This document shows positions 1 to 9,828 of a stretch of 64,000 nt of DNA, piece after piece; positions within the stretch are counted from its first letter, which is position 1; every line of letters begins with the position of its first letter. Under the pieces are notes generated by a model, which had not been told where the DNA came from, ran no database searches, and saw only the letters and a list, made by a program, of their open reading frames with translations. The position numbers were made by a program, and so were the translations under genes. The stretch spans positions 1,612,001 to 1,676,000 of the forward strand of contig JBBCGQ010000001.1 of assembly GCA_037200845.1 (NCBI GenBank), in the 5' to 3' direction. This DNA comes from Bauldia sp. Lineage in GTDB: Bacteria; Pseudomonadota; Alphaproteobacteria; Rhizobiales; Kaistiaceae.

Positions 1-366
1 GACGGCGCTCGCCATGCCGGCGCGGACGTCGCCGACGGCGCGGGCGATCGCCTCGATCACCGACTGCGCCGTGGCCGTGCTGGGCGCGCCCGGAGTCGCC
101 CTGACCGGGGCGGACAGCGGCACGACCGGCAGCGCGCGGCCGAAAATGGCGTTGGCCTCGCCGGGCGAGGTCGCCTCGACCGGAACGTCAAGGTTGAGGC
201 GGCGGGCGAGGTCGGCGTAGAGCGTGGGATCGCCGAGGCAGTAGAACGGCGGCAGCCTGAATTCGGCGCGGCGCGACCAGGCGGCAAGCGTCACGTCCGG
301 GCCGATGCCGGCCGGCTCGCCCATCGTCAGGGCGAGCGGCGGGCGAGTGTCCGTCGGGCCCGCCAT
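1..366 (-). CDS. pdxA: 4-hydroxythreonine-4-phosphate dehydrogenase, N-terminal part (runs off the window)
   Basis: Only the first 122 codons are present; the gene continues past base 1. The N-terminus reads ...PPLALTMGEPAGIGPDVTL, the hallmark opening of PdxA with its GEPAGIGPD loop. PdxA oxidises 4-phosphohydroxy-L-threonine with NAD in pyridoxal 5'-phosphate synthesis, in the cytoplasm. The ATG at 366 lies 6 nt after the stop of the SurA-like gene, so the two are probably co-transcribed. The order lptD-surA-pdxA is the usual proteobacterial one, and ksgA would be expected next, outside the window. Confidence 0.93.
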   Translation of the reverse strand, partial: MAGPTDTRPPLALTMGEPAGIGPDVTLAAWSRRAEFRLPPFYCLGDPTLYADLARRLNLDVPVEATSPGEANAIFGRALPVVPLSAPVRATPGAPSTATAQSVIEAIARAVGDVRAGMASAV

Positions 367-372
367 CGCCGA

Positions 373-1368
373 TCAGCGATACTGAATGATGGCGCGGTCG
401 CGCAGTTCCTTGAGGTAGTCCTTGCCGAGGCCCTCGGCCTGCTTGAGGTAGAGGTCGTTCTCGGCCGCGTCGCGCGCCGCCGTGGCGCTCTGGATCGAAT
501 GCGCCGAGCACACGGCGACGAGCTCGATGCCGAGCGAAGTCTGCGTCGGCGGCGAGGTGTGGCCGACCTCGGTCTTCTGGATCGCCTCGCCGTCCGGCCC
601 CTGGAGCTGGGTCGAATCGCGGCGGCCGATGTCCTTGACCACGACGCCGCGCAGCTGCTTGGCCTTGTTGAGGCTCTGGTCGCAGCCCGGGAAGGCCTGG
701 CGGAAGGCGTTGGCCTCGTTGCGCCGCTGCATGTAGGCGCCGGCGCTGGAGCCCGACGGCACGACGAACACGATCTGCTGCAGCGTGTACTCACTGATGG
801 TCAGCGACTTCGGATCCTTGGTCTCGAGCGCCGCCTGGATGTCCTCGCTCTTGACCGAGGCTTTCAACGCCGTGCGCTGCTGGACCAGTTGCCCCCAGAT
901 CATCTGCGCCCGCAGCCGCTTCTTCAGCGAACTGGCGTCGATGCCCTGGCTGCCCAGCGCCTGCGTGAACGCCGCCGGCGACATCTTGAGGCGGGTGCTG
1001 ATCGTGGCGAAGGCGGCCTCGACCTGAGCGTTGGAGACGTCGACGCCGCGGCGCTGCGCCTCGAGCAGTTCCAGCGTCTCGCTGATCAGCTCCTCCTGCG
1101 CGTCCGCCTGCGTGCCCTTGCCGCCGCCGAGCTTGTTGAGCTTGAGACGCTGGCTGATGTCGTAGGCGGTGATCGGCACGTCGTTGACGAGAATCGGGAT
1201 CGAGCTGTTGCCGCTGGGCTTGCCGGTCGGCTTGCCGAGGTTGTCGCTGCTCGCCACCGTGACCGCGGAGGCCGGGATGTCGGGTGTGCTGTTGCAGCCG
1301 GCGAGCGCGCCGGCGGCGATGAGCACGGCCGCGCCGGCGGCGGCAAGACGGATACGGAAATGCGACAC
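373..1368 (-). CDS. surA: SurA-like periplasmic chaperone/peptidyl-prolyl isomerase, probable lipoprotein
   Basis: The product is about 331 aa. A SurA_N-type helical region starts near residue 55 (VNDVPITAYDISQRL) and is followed by a parvulin-like half (TISEYTLQQIVFV). It is placed as SurA, a chaperone for outer-membrane proteins, by this architecture and by sitting between lptD and pdxA. The chosen start is GTG at 1368 with AGGG about 8 nt upstream; a GTG at 1377 and the frame start at 1434 have poorer sites. From this start a hydrophobic segment ends in LAGC, a lipobox, which suggests a lipidated and membrane-anchored protein rather than soluble SurA. The isomerase domain is divergent, so enzymatic activity is uncertain. 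Confidence 0.85.
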   Translation of the reverse strand: MSHFRIRLAAAGAAVLIAAGALAGCNSTPDIPASAVTVASSDNLGKPTGKPSGNSSIPILVNDVPITAYDISQRLKLNKLGGGKGTQADAQEELISETLELLEAQRRGVDVSNAQVEAAFATISTRLKMSPAAFTQALGSQGIDASSLKKRLRAQMIWGQLVQQRTALKASVKSEDIQAALETKDPKSLTISEYTLQQIVFVVPSGSSAGAYMQRRNEANAFRQAFPGCDQSLNKAKQLRGVVVKDIGRRDSTQLQGPDGEAIQKTEVGHTSPPTQTSLGIELVAVCSAHSIQSATAARDAAENDLYLKQAEGLGKDYLKELRDRAIIQYR

Positions 1369-1539
1369 GGAAGCCACCCTCACGATGCGCCCCGCCGCAG
1401 GCAGGGCACCATGACGAAGCGATGAAACTAGCATGGCGGGTGGGGGGTCGAGTAGGGACGGAGGATCAACATCTGACCAGCATACACAGGGCGGATTCGG
1501 GCGAAATGATGGGCGCCGGCCGCGGCAGAACCGTTCGGC

Positions 1540-3909
1540 CTAGTTCTGCAGCTTGCTGAGGTTGCCGGAGACCGCCGCGTCGCCGAAGGTGCGCAGCGCA
1601 ATGCGCAGGTTGAGCCACCGGCTCGGCTGGTCGCTGGCGTAGGTTTCGCTGTAGGCGAGCGACAGCGTCAGGCACTCGTTGTCGAAGGCGACGCCGATGC
1701 TGTCGCCGGCGACCGCCTCCTTGGCGAAGTCGTATGTCACGGTGCCGAAGGCGCGCCACGTCTCCGACATGTTGACCGAGGCGGCGCCGCGGATCACCGA
1801 TGCCGCCGACGTCACGCCGACATTCTGGTTTGAGCGCAGGTAGAGGTAGGAGGCCGAGGCCGTGATCGGGCCGAACGCCGTCGTCGCCTGCAGCTCGGCG
1901 CGGTTGACGTTGAACGATTTCTCGTCGAAGCGGCCGCGCGCCGCCACGCGCGGGCCGGTGCCGGTGTCGACCGAAACGCCGGCGACGTAGTCGGACATCG
2001 ACGTCTCGAGGCCGGAATAGGCGCCGACGTTCGAGCCCGGATCGACGGCGAACGAATTGGTGCCGGCAAGCAGGATCGACTGGCCGAAGGTGCCCTGCAC
2101 CTGCGCGCCGTTGGTGAACGTGCCGGTGTAGTTGACCCCGAGGTTCGCGCGCGTGCCGCCCTCGACGCGATCGAAGCCGGAGAACTTGTCGCGGTCGAAC
2201 AGGTTCGAGACGTCGAACACCAGGCTCTGCGCGTCGTTGTTGGGCAGGACGCCGGCATCCATCTCGTCGGGACGCGCGATGACCTGGACCATCGGCTCGA
2301 TGATGTGCGTCGAGCCGCCGACGGTGGCGAGGATCGGCAGGCTCCATTCGGCGCCGACGGTCGGCATGAAGCGGAAGGCCGAAGTCGAGGTCGTCAGCGG
2401 CGAGGCGGTGACGCCGTTCATGAAGAAGGCATCACCGCGCACCGAGGCGAACGGCGTGAACAACTGGCCGCCCGGGCCGACGATACGGCGCTGCCAGTCG
2501 AGTTCCTTGGTGATGCGCACCACGTCGCCGGCGGTGCCGTGGAAATAGGGATCGACGACGCCATCGACGAAGAACGGATCGTTCTCCTCGCGCACGACGT
2601 TGGCGATGTTGGAGATGTACGAAACCTCGCCGCCGAGGACATCGTTGGCGGCGACGCGCTGGTAGTCCACCACCGGAGCGACGACGCCCTGCCGCCCCTG
2701 ATTGTAGAGGCCGGTATCGATGGAGGGGGCGCTTGCCGGGTCGGTCAGCACCTGGAAGTAGGACGACCGCGCCTCGAGGTAGTTGCGGTCGTGGATGCCG
2801 GTGAGGTGGACGGTGGACGTCGTTATCGCCGTGTCCTGGTTCAGCACGCCGTAGTCGCGCGTGAAGGAGCGGTCGGTGGACAGCGTGCCGTCCCAGCCGA
2901 GCGTCCAGTCGTTGTTGACCGCGAACTCGCCGGTGGTGCGCACGCCGCCGCGCACCGTCCGGTTGGCCGGCGAGCCGATCACGAAGCTGTTCGGGTCGAG
3001 TTGGTAGATGCCGGCGACATCGACCGAGTACTGGCCGTTGGCGGTGCGCTGGCGATATTCGCCGTCAAGCAGCAGGCCCTGTTTCGAGAAGACGGTCGGC
3101 GTGATCGTCGCGTCCTTGTCGGGCGAGATCACGTGGAAGTAGGGCAGCGCGCCGAAGGCGCCGACCCGGGCCGAGTAGCCGACGATCGGCGTGAGGAAGC
3201 CGCTCTTGCGCTTCACCGTCGCGTCCGGCGCGCCGAAGTACGGCAGGTACGCGATCGGCAGCCCGAAGAATTCGAGGCTGGCGTTGGTGAAGTACACCAT
3301 GTGCTCTTGCTGATTGACGACGATCTTCTCGGCCTTGACGCTCCACAGCACCGGCTTCTCCGGATGCTCGGCGCACGGCTCGCACGCCGTGTAGGTGCCG
3401 TTGACGAAGGTCGTCGTGTCGCCGCCGCTGCGCTCCGCCCGCTCGGCGGCGAAATGGGCATGGTCGATGGTATCGACGCGCAGCGACTGCACGAAGCCTT
3501 CGCGGAAGTCGTCGGTGATGTCGATGTATTCGGAATAGAAGGCCGAGCCGGACGGATCGACGAGCTTGACGCTGCCCGTCGCGATCAGGCGACCGTTGCC
3601 CTTGTTGTAGGAGACCTTTTCGGCCTCGAGCGTATAGCCCGCGAAGTAGATTTTGACGTTGCCGACGGCGGCGACGGTGTTGCGGTCGTAGTCGTAGACG
3701 AGCTGGTCGGACTCGACGAGCATCTTCTCGTTCGGCGACACGGTGATCGGCGCGCTGAACGGCACATCGACGGCTTTGGTGGCGGCATCGACCGGGTTGG
3801 CTGCAACCGATGGCGAAACGAGGACGAGCAGAGTCAGCACGGCCACGGCGACAAAACCCGCCAAGGCCTGTGACGCTGGAACGACGTGGCGCGGAAGCGC
3901 CCCCCTCAT
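1540..3909 (-). CDS. lptD: LPS-assembly protein LptD
   Basis: Product of 789 aa: signal peptide (hydrophobic segment near residues 14-35), an OstA/LptA-like jellyroll domain around residues 55-150 (MLVESDQLVYDYD, then YTLEAEKVSYN), and a long beta-barrel domain to the C-terminus. LptD with LptE inserts LPS into the outer leaflet of the outer membrane. A CEPC pair follows the jellyroll, and another cysteine near the C-terminus (NECLTLS) could form the inter-domain disulfide typical of the family. The start is the ATG at 3909: it overlaps the lptG stop by 4 bp (ATGA) and has GGAGG upstream. The reading frame itself is open up to 4017, inside lptG. Confidence 0.95.
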   Translation of the reverse strand: MRGALPRHVVPASQALAGFVAVAVLTLLVLVSPSVAANPVDAATKAVDVPFSAPITVSPNEKMLVESDQLVYDYDRNTVAAVGNVKIYFAGYTLEAEKVSYNKGNGRLIATGSVKLVDPSGSAFYSEYIDITDDFREGFVQSLRVDTIDHAHFAAERAERSGGDTTTFVNGTYTACEPCAEHPEKPVLWSVKAEKIVVNQQEHMVYFTNASLEFFGLPIAYLPYFGAPDATVKRKSGFLTPIVGYSARVGAFGALPYFHVISPDKDATITPTVFSKQGLLLDGEYRQRTANGQYSVDVAGIYQLDPNSFVIGSPANRTVRGGVRTTGEFAVNNDWTLGWDGTLSTDRSFTRDYGVLNQDTAITTSTVHLTGIHDRNYLEARSSYFQVLTDPASAPSIDTGLYNQGRQGVVAPVVDYQRVAANDVLGGEVSYISNIANVVREENDPFFVDGVVDPYFHGTAGDVVRITKELDWQRRIVGPGGQLFTPFASVRGDAFFMNGVTASPLTTSTSAFRFMPTVGAEWSLPILATVGGSTHIIEPMVQVIARPDEMDAGVLPNNDAQSLVFDVSNLFDRDKFSGFDRVEGGTRANLGVNYTGTFTNGAQVQGTFGQSILLAGTNSFAVDPGSNVGAYSGLETSMSDYVAGVSVDTGTGPRVAARGRFDEKSFNVNRAELQATTAFGPITASASYLYLRSNQNVGVTSAASVIRGAASVNMSETWRAFGTVTYDFAKEAVAGDSIGVAFDNECLTLSLAYSETYASDQPSRWLNLRIALRTFGDAAVSGNLSKLQN

Positions 3910-5006
3910 CCGTCCTCCAGGTGCAACAGCACCGTAATCCCGACCAGCGTGGCTACGATTGCAGGTAGCCAAGCTGCCAGCGGTGGCGACACGATGCCGC
4001 CACTCCCCAAATCCCACGCAATTTTCATCACAACATAAAGCATGAAGCCTACGGCCACGCCAGTAATAATCACGCGTCCGAGGTCCCTCGAACGCGAGAA
4101 GCGGAGCGACACGTTGGCAGCGATAAGTACCATTGCCAAAAGGAGAATCGGGCGCGAGAGGAGCACGTTGTAGCGCAGGTCGTAGCGGTCCGAAGGAACG
4201 CCCGCATGACGCGCTGCGGCAGATAAGTCACGCAGTGACCAAAACGAAACCGAATCAAGGGACAAGAAGGTTCGCTTCACCTCGTTTGCCGACAGATTGG
4301 TCGAAAGCTCGTAGGTGTCAGCCCGTTTCGGATTGCTGCTCACCGCCGTCACCGTGGCGTCCTCGAGCTTCCACGCGCCCGGATAGTAGTGCGCGCGGGC
4401 GGCATCGATCCGCTCGCGGAAGTGCCCGTTCGCGTCGAAGACGAACACCGTGACCGCGGTCAGCCCCAGCCCGTCGTCGAACGACTGGACCGAACCGATG
4501 ATCGACTCGGTGCCGTCGTCGGCCTTCTGCCGGGCCCAGACCGGGCCATTGCCGCCCGTCACGTCGACCGGCTTCGACTGGTCGATGAAGACCGAGGCGC
4601 CGAGGCTGTTCGACCACGACAGGAGTGTCGCCGCGACGGGGTTGTAGACACCGGTCGCGATGGTGCCGGCGAGTAGCCCGACGACACAGGCCGGCAGCAG
4701 GAATTGCCACGCCGAGACACCGGCGGCGCGCGCCACCACGACTTCCAGCCGCCGGTTGGCGATGACGAACGCCGCGATCGAGCCGTAGAGCACGGCGAAG
4801 GGCAGGGAGTCTTCCGTCAGGCTGGGCACCTTGAACAGCGCCATCGCGGCGAGCCCCAGGCCCACCGTCGCGTCGCCTTTGAAGGCGCGGCTGAAGAACT
4901 CGAAGTAGGTGACCAGCGCGGTCAGCATGAACGCCAGCAGGAAAATCGCGCCGACCATCTTGGCGAAGTGGCGGGCGAAGTAGAACGACAGGGTGCGGCC
5001 GAGCAT
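3906..5006 (-). CDS. lptG: LPS export ABC transporter permease LptG
   Basis: 366 aa membrane protein of the YjgP/YjgQ family. It has paired transmembrane helices at the N-terminus, a periplasmic beta-jellyroll in the middle (LSTNLSANEVKRTFLS) and further helices at the C-terminus. With LptF and the LptB ATPase it extracts LPS from the inner membrane and feeds the LptC-A-D bridge. It follows lptF by 12 nt and overlaps lptD by 4 bp, so translational coupling in one operon is likely. The assignment as LptG rather than LptF rests on its position directly before lptD and on similarity. Confidence 0.94.
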   Translation of the reverse strand: MLGRTLSFYFARHFAKMVGAIFLLAFMLTALVTYFEFFSRAFKGDATVGLGLAAMALFKVPSLTEDSLPFAVLYGSIAAFVIANRRLEVVVARAAGVSAWQFLLPACVVGLLAGTIATGVYNPVAATLLSWSNSLGASVFIDQSKPVDVTGGNGPVWARQKADDGTESIIGSVQSFDDGLGLTAVTVFVFDANGHFRERIDAARAHYYPGAWKLEDATVTAVSSNPKRADTYELSTNLSANEVKRTFLSLDSVSFWSLRDLSAAARHAGVPSDRYDLRYNVLLSRPILLLAMVLIAANVSLRFSRSRDLGRVIITGVAVGFMLYVVMKIAWDLGSGGIVSPPLAAWLPAIVATLVGITVLLHLEDG

Positions 5007-5018
5007 TTTCCGCCGCTC

Positions 5019-6188
5019 CTATTTCGACGCCGCCGGCGCGCGCGCGACCACGCCGCTGGCGCGCGCGAAGAACCGCTCGCCGATCGCGACGATCCGGTCG
5101 GGCGGCCGCCATTGCGCTCCCGACAGCACGAGGATGATGACGAGCAGCGTCAGCCCGATCGGGATGGCATAGACCAGGACCTGCGCCACCAGGCTCGTCT
5201 CGACCGGCAGGAAGAACGGCACGGCGCGGATGACGACCGCGAGAAAACCGGCGGCGGCGATGCTGGCGCTGCGGCTTTGGCGCGTCGATTCCGCCTGGCC
5301 AAGGAACAGCAGCGGGATCAGCGCGAACAGGAAGCAGTAGAGCGGCGAGGTCAGCCGGTCGTTGAGCTCGGCGTGGAACTTCGCCGGGAATTCCTGGAAG
5401 TAGGGATCCTCCGGATCGGGATGGATCAGGTATTCGGTCGGCCGTTCGAGCGGCTTCAGCACCGGAACCGTGCCCGTGCTGGAGAAGCTCGACAGATCGA
5501 AGGCGTACGAGGAAAATTCGATCATCGAGATCGACTGGTCGATCTTGCTGCGCTGCTGGATGGTGCCATTGCCCATGATCAGGAACACGCCCAGCGGATT
5601 TTCCAGGATCGCGCCCTTCTCGGCGAGGTAGGAGATGGTCTTGTCGGCGTCGCGATCGTCGGAAACGAAGATGCCGCCGAGCGACCCATCCTGGTTGCGG
5701 TTGCGGATCGAGAAGGTCAGCTTCGGCGACAGCGAGACGAACGCGCCCTCCTGCATGAACTGGGTGATGATGTTGCCGCGCACGTTGGTGATCAGCACCT
5801 GCCAGGTGCGCAGCGCCAGCGGCGCGAAGTAGAGCGTCATCGAGGCGACGATCAGCGTCGAGACGAACGCCACGACCAGCACCGGCTTCAGGATCGCCGT
5901 CTGGCGCGCGCCGCTGGCGTTGATGACGACCAGCTCGGCGTCGCTGTTCAGCGAGGTGAAGGAATAGATCACCGCGATCAGGATCGAGACCGGGAAGACG
6001 ATGGCGACCAGCACCGGCACGAGCAGCGCCGACACCTGCAGGAAGGTGGTGACCGCCTGGCCGTTGGCGGTGACGAGGTCGAACTGGGTGAGCGCCTGGC
6101 TGAGCCACAGCATCGCGCCGAGCGCCAGGAACGTCAGGACCGTGGCGCTGACGATCCGGCGAAGGATGTATCGCTCGATGAGCTTCAT
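5019..6188 (-). CDS. lptF: LPS export ABC transporter permease LptF
   Basis: 389 aa, beginning MKLIERYILRRIVSATV, the typical LptF N-terminus. It shares the YjgP/YjgQ layout with the downstream gene: N-terminal helices, a central periplasmic domain and C-terminal helices. It is the partner permease of LptG in the LptB2FG LPS extractor of the inner membrane. It is the first gene of the leftward lpt-surA-pdxA cluster and is divergent from pepA across a 181-bp gap (6189-6369) that should hold both promoters. Confidence 0.94.
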   Translation of the reverse strand: MKLIERYILRRIVSATVLTFLALGAMLWLSQALTQFDLVTANGQAVTTFLQVSALLVPVLVAIVFPVSILIAVIYSFTSLNSDAELVVINASGARQTAILKPVLVVAFVSTLIVASMTLYFAPLALRTWQVLITNVRGNIITQFMQEGAFVSLSPKLTFSIRNRNQDGSLGGIFVSDDRDADKTISYLAEKGAILENPLGVFLIMGNGTIQQRSKIDQSISMIEFSSYAFDLSSFSSTGTVPVLKPLERPTEYLIHPDPEDPYFQEFPAKFHAELNDRLTSPLYCFLFALIPLLFLGQAESTRQSRSASIAAAGFLAVVIRAVPFFLPVETSLVAQVLVYAIPIGLTLLVIILVLSGAQWRPPDRIVAIGERFFARASGVVARAPAASK

Positions 6189-6369
6189 TCAGGAACCTGG
6201 GCGTCAGAGCTTCACGAGCGACGGCTTCGCCGGGATTATGGGCGGGCAGGGCGGAGGCGCGCAACTCCTTGCCAACGTGGCATTCGCGCCGTATGTGACG
6301 CGGACGTTGCGCCGCCCAAGCCGCTGACGTCCAATTCCCAGACTCCCTCAAGCCGGTAAGCCGATAGCC

Positions 6370-7842
6370 ATGACCGACCTCGCCACGATTTCGTTCGCCA
6401 AGCCCGCCGCCAAGGCCGCCGGCACCGTCGCCATTCTCGTCGGCGACGACCTGGCGCCGGGCAAGTCGGCCGCCGCTTTGGGCGTCGACAAGCTCGTCAA
6501 GCGCGCCGCCGCGACCGCCGACTTCAAGGGCAAGGCGAAGACGTCGCTGGACCTGATCGCGCCCGCCGATTCCAATCTCGAGCGGCTGATCGTCGTCGGC
6601 ACCGGCAAGATCGCCGACCTCGGCGCCAACGGCTGGGTCGAGCTCGGCGGCGCCGTCATGGGCGCGCTCGGCAAGGCGAAGAAGGCGACGGTGTATTTCG
6701 ACCGCACGCCGGCGGAGGCCGCCGACTTCGCGCTCGGCATGAAGCTCCGCGCCTACGCCTTCGACAACTACAAGATCGATAAGGAGGACGCGCCGAAGTC
6801 GCGCCCGCCGACGGAGGTCACCATCGCGGTCGCCGATCCGGCGGCGGTAAAGAAGGCATGGGGCACGCGCGAGGGCATTGCCGAAGGCGTGCTGCTCGCG
6901 CGCGATCTCGTCAACGAGCCGCCGAATGTTCTGGGCCCGATCGAATTCGCCGACCGCGCCAAGGCACTGAAGAAGGTCGGCGTCACCGTCGAGGTGCTGG
7001 GCGAGCCGGAATTGAAGAAGCTCGGCATGCGCGCAATCCTCGGCGTGGCGCAGGGCTCGTCGCGTCCGCCGCGCCTGGTCGTCATGCGCTGGAACGGCGG
7101 CAAGGCCAAGGACGCGCCGGTCGCCTTCGTCGGCAAGGGCGTCGTCTTCGACACCGGCGGCATCTCGATCAAGCCGGCCGGCGGCATGGAGGACATGAAG
7201 GGCGACATGGCCGGCGCCGCCGCCGTCACCGGCCTGCTCTACGCGCTCGCCGCGCGCAAGGCCAAGGTCAACGCCGTCGGCGTCATCGGCATCGTCGAGA
7301 ACATGCCGGATGGCAACGCCCAGCGCCCCGGCGACATCGTCACCGCGATGACCGGGCGCACCATCGAGATCATCAACACCGACGCCGAGGGCCGCCTCGT
7401 GCTCGCCGACGCCGTCGCCTACACCGAGGATCGCTTCACGCCGAAATTCATCATCGACCTCGCGACGCTGACCGGCGCGATCATCGTCGCGCTCGGCCAC
7501 CTCAACGCCGGCATGTTCGCCACCGACGACGCGCTCGCCGCCGCGCTGACCGCCGCCGGCACCGCGACCGGCGAGACGGTGTGGCGCATGCCGCTCGGCA
7601 AGGAATACGACAAGCAGATCGACTCGAAATTCGCCGACGTGAAGAACGCCGGCGGCCGCGACGCGGGCTCGATCACCGCCGCCCATTTCATCAAGCGGTT
7701 CGTCAAGAACACGCCCTGGGTCCACCTCGACATCGCCGGCACGGCGATGGGTTCGCCGCAGACCGACGTCAACCGCTCGTGGTCGTCGGGCTGGGGCGTC
7801 CGCCTGCTCGACCGGCTGGTGGCGGACAACTACGAGGGCTAG
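6370..7842 (+). CDS. pepA: leucyl aminopeptidase (M17 family)
   Basis: 490 aa, full length for the family. The C-terminal catalytic domain carries the di-metal motifs: [16 protein letters not shown] with Lys256 and Asp261, a further Asp near 279, and the signature NTDAEGRL at 336-343. It releases N-terminal amino acids, preferentially leucine, in a hexameric cytoplasmic enzyme; some PepA proteins also bind DNA. It is divergent from lptF, a pairing common in Hyphomicrobiales. Its stop overlaps the end of the convergent glycosyltransferase gene by 4 bp. Confidence 0.95.
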   Translation: MTDLATISFAKPAAKAAGTVAILVGDDLAPGKSAAALGVDKLVKRAAATADFKGKAKTSLDLIAPADSNLERLIVVGTGKIADLGANGWVELGGAVMGALGKAKKATVYFDRTPAEAADFALGMKLRAYAFDNYKIDKEDAPKSRPPTEVTIAVADPAAVKKAWGTREGIAEGVLLARDLVNEPPNVLGPIEFADRAKALKKVGVTVEVLGEPELKKLGMRAILGVAQGSSRPPRLVVMRWNGGKAKDAPVAFVGKGVVFDTGGISIKPAGGMEDMKGDMAGAAAVTGLLYALAARKAKVNAVGVIGIVENMPDGNAQRPGDIVTAMTGRTIEIINTDAEGRLVLADAVAYTEDRFTPKFIIDLATLTGAIIVALGHLNAGMFATDDALAAALTAAGTATGETVWRMPLGKEYDKQIDSKFADVKNAGGRDAGSITAAHFIKRFVKNTPWVHLDIAGTAMGSPQTDVNRSWSSGWGVRLLDRLVADNYEG

Positions 7843-9323
7843 CCCGGCGGCTTTATCGCCCAGCCGATGTCGGCGGTGTCGCTGCCCGGCCCGGCGAAGG
7901 GAATGCGCAGCGCGCCCGTCGCGCTGAACGGGCCGAAGGCGGCGTATTCCGGCGCCAGGACATCCGGCGAACCGCGCTGCCAGACGAGAAGCGCGCCGTC
8001 GCGGGCGACGTCCGCGGGCGTCACCCACGGGCTCAGCACGTAACGCGCATCGGTGAGCACGTGCGGGTGCTCGGGCGCATAGACCGTCACGATGCCGATC
8101 GCCCATTTGTCGCCGGCAACGATGCGCAGCGGCGCGTTGCCGGTGTGCGCGCGCCAGATGTCGGTGAGCTGGCTGGCCATCGCCGGGCCGGGCCACACCT
8201 GCCACAGCGGCGAGGGAAAGTGCGGCGAGACGATCGTCACAACGCCGAGCCCGATCGGCATCAGCACGAACAGCAGCCCCCACGTGAGCAGCAGCGCCGG
8301 CAGCCGCGCGATCACCGGCAGCAGCACGAGCGCGGCGACCAGGCTGATCCACGCCGGCATCGGCGCACCCCACGGGTCGCGGAGGCCGTAGCCGGTGGCG
8401 ACCGAGAAGATCAGCGACAGCGCGTAGGGAGCGAACGCCATCACCAGGATGAACCGCCAGAGGTCGCGCGCCGGCGTGTTGGGCGCGCCGATCTGCCGGA
8501 AGCGGATGCCGCTGGCGAGAAGCAGCAGGGCCGGCAGCAGGTGATCCAGCAACTGCGCGCCGAGGAAGCCGAACGGCCTGATCAGCCGCTGGATACCCTC
8601 CGGCCGGCCGGCACGCCCCTCGGCGAAAGTCACCGGCAGGAAATCGACCGACCACAGCCAGCGCAGATGCGGTGCGATGAGCACCAGCGCCAGCGCGACC
8701 GACACGTACGGTCCGATCGTGCGGTACGCGCGGCGCCCGCTCGGCACCGCCAGCGAGGCAAGGATCAGCGCGCCGAACAGGATGACGGCGCTGTACTTGG
8801 CGTAGACCGCCAGCGCCGCGATGACGCCGAGCGCCACCCACCAGAGCAGGCGGCCGCTATCGATCGCGCGCCACAAGGCCAGCGCCGCGAAGGCCCAGAT
8901 CGGCATCTGCACGACGTTGGCGTTGAACTCCGGCGTCGGCAGGTTGGCGTAGAAGACGAGGCTGTAGATCACGACCGCGAACAGCGCGACCTTTGCCCCG
9001 CCGGCCTCGCGCCCGAGCAGATAGAGCGGCACGAAGGTGAGCGCGATCGCCACCTGCGACAGCACGTACGCCGGCCAGATCGCGCCGCCGCCGAGCGTCA
9101 CCGCCGCCATCGTCAGCCACGCCTGCAGCGGCGGGTGCGAGGCGTAGCCAAGCTGCCACTCGCGGCCCCAGCCGATGTTTTCCATGACGTCGATTGGGGC
9201 GTTGCGGTAGGTGAAGGCCGGGACCAGCGTCCACAGCGCGACCTGCACCGCCAGCACGGCGACGAAGAAGGCTTCCGGCCGCTGCTCGAAGGCATCGGCC
9301 AACGCGGTCGCGAGACGCTTCAC
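7839..9323 (-). CDS. ArnT/PMT-like membrane glycosyltransferase
   Basis: 494 aa polytopic membrane protein of the dolichyl-phosphate-mannose mannosyltransferase (GT39/PMT_2) type. The first periplasmic loop has an acidic motif ([11 protein letters not shown]) followed by [10 protein letters not shown], as in ArnT and related enzymes that take sugars from polyprenyl phosphate. About 10 further hydrophobic helices follow, then a soluble C-terminal region of about 130 aa. The acceptor (lipid A, other glycans or proteins) cannot be read from the sequence. It is unlinked to other sugar genes and converges on pepA. Confidence 0.85.
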   Translation of the reverse strand: MKRLATALADAFEQRPEAFFVAVLAVQVALWTLVPAFTYRNAPIDVMENIGWGREWQLGYASHPPLQAWLTMAAVTLGGGAIWPAYVLSQVAIALTFVPLYLLGREAGGAKVALFAVVIYSLVFYANLPTPEFNANVVQMPIWAFAALALWRAIDSGRLLWWVALGVIAALAVYAKYSAVILFGALILASLAVPSGRRAYRTIGPYVSVALALVLIAPHLRWLWSVDFLPVTFAEGRAGRPEGIQRLIRPFGFLGAQLLDHLLPALLLLASGIRFRQIGAPNTPARDLWRFILVMAFAPYALSLIFSVATGYGLRDPWGAPMPAWISLVAALVLLPVIARLPALLLTWGLLFVLMPIGLGVVTIVSPHFPSPLWQVWPGPAMASQLTDIWRAHTGNAPLRIVAGDKWAIGIVTVYAPEHPHVLTDARYVLSPWVTPADVARDGALLVWQRGSPDVLAPEYAAFGPFSATGALRIPFAGPGSDTADIGWAIKPPG

Positions 9324-9378
9324 AGCAGGCCCGATTGACGTGTAGTCATGAAACCGTCTTGTCGCGCCGGAGGCGTTG

Positions 9379-9828
9379 GTGACCGAGGTCCTGTTCTACC
9401 ATCTGCAGAACCAGCCGCTAGAGCGCGTGCTGCCGGATATGCTCGAAAAGTGCCTCGAGCGTAAATGGCGGGCGGTCGTGCAGCTCGGCTCGGAGGAGCG
9501 GCGCGACGCGATCGACGCGCACCTGTGGACCTATCGCGACGACGGCTTCCTGCCGCACGGCACGGCGAAGGACGGGCACGCGGCCGAGCAGCCGGTGTGG
9601 CTCACGGCCGCCGACGACAACCCGAACGCGGCCGACGTGCGCTTTCTCGCCGACGGTGCTGAGGCGGCTAACTATTCCGACTACCGGCGCATCGTCGTGC
9701 TGTTCGACGGCAACGATGCGGACGCGGTGGACAGGGCGCGGGCATCATGGACCGCGATCAAATCGGCCGGGCACGATGCGACGTACTGGCAGCAGTCGGA
9801 GCGCGGACGCTGGGAGAAGAAGGGGTAG
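9379..9828 (+). CDS. holC: DNA polymerase III subunit chi
   Basis: 149 aa with the HolC pattern: EVLFYHL at the start, LPDMLEKCLERKWRAVV, DAHLWTY.DDGFLPHG, and a C-terminal W.Q...GRW.KK. Chi links the clamp loader to SSB in the replisome. GTG at 9379 is preferred because GGAGG at 9369-9373 lies 5 nt upstream; a TTG at 9376 is too close to it. The TAG stop lies at the very edge of the inverted-repeat element at 9827-10301, but the C-terminus looks complete. Confidence 0.93.
   Translation: MTEVLFYHLQNQPLERVLPDMLEKCLERKWRAVVQLGSEERRDAIDAHLWTYRDDGFLPHGTAKDGHAAEQPVWLTAADDNPNAADVRFLADGAEAANYSDYRRIVVLFDGNDADAVDRARASWTAIKSAGHDATYWQQSERGRWEKKG

Noticed and set aside
4318-8841. A 1507-codon leftward open frame across lptG, lptF, pepA and the glycosyltransferase
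   Set aside because: It is a shadow frame made possible by high GC content. The genes it crosses have clear family motifs in other frames, and its translation is Arg/Ala/Gly-rich without domains.
9826-9828. holC truncated by insertion of the DUF559 unit
   Set aside because: The stop touches the repeat, but the C-terminus (W..Q...GRW.KKG) looks complete for HolC proteins.
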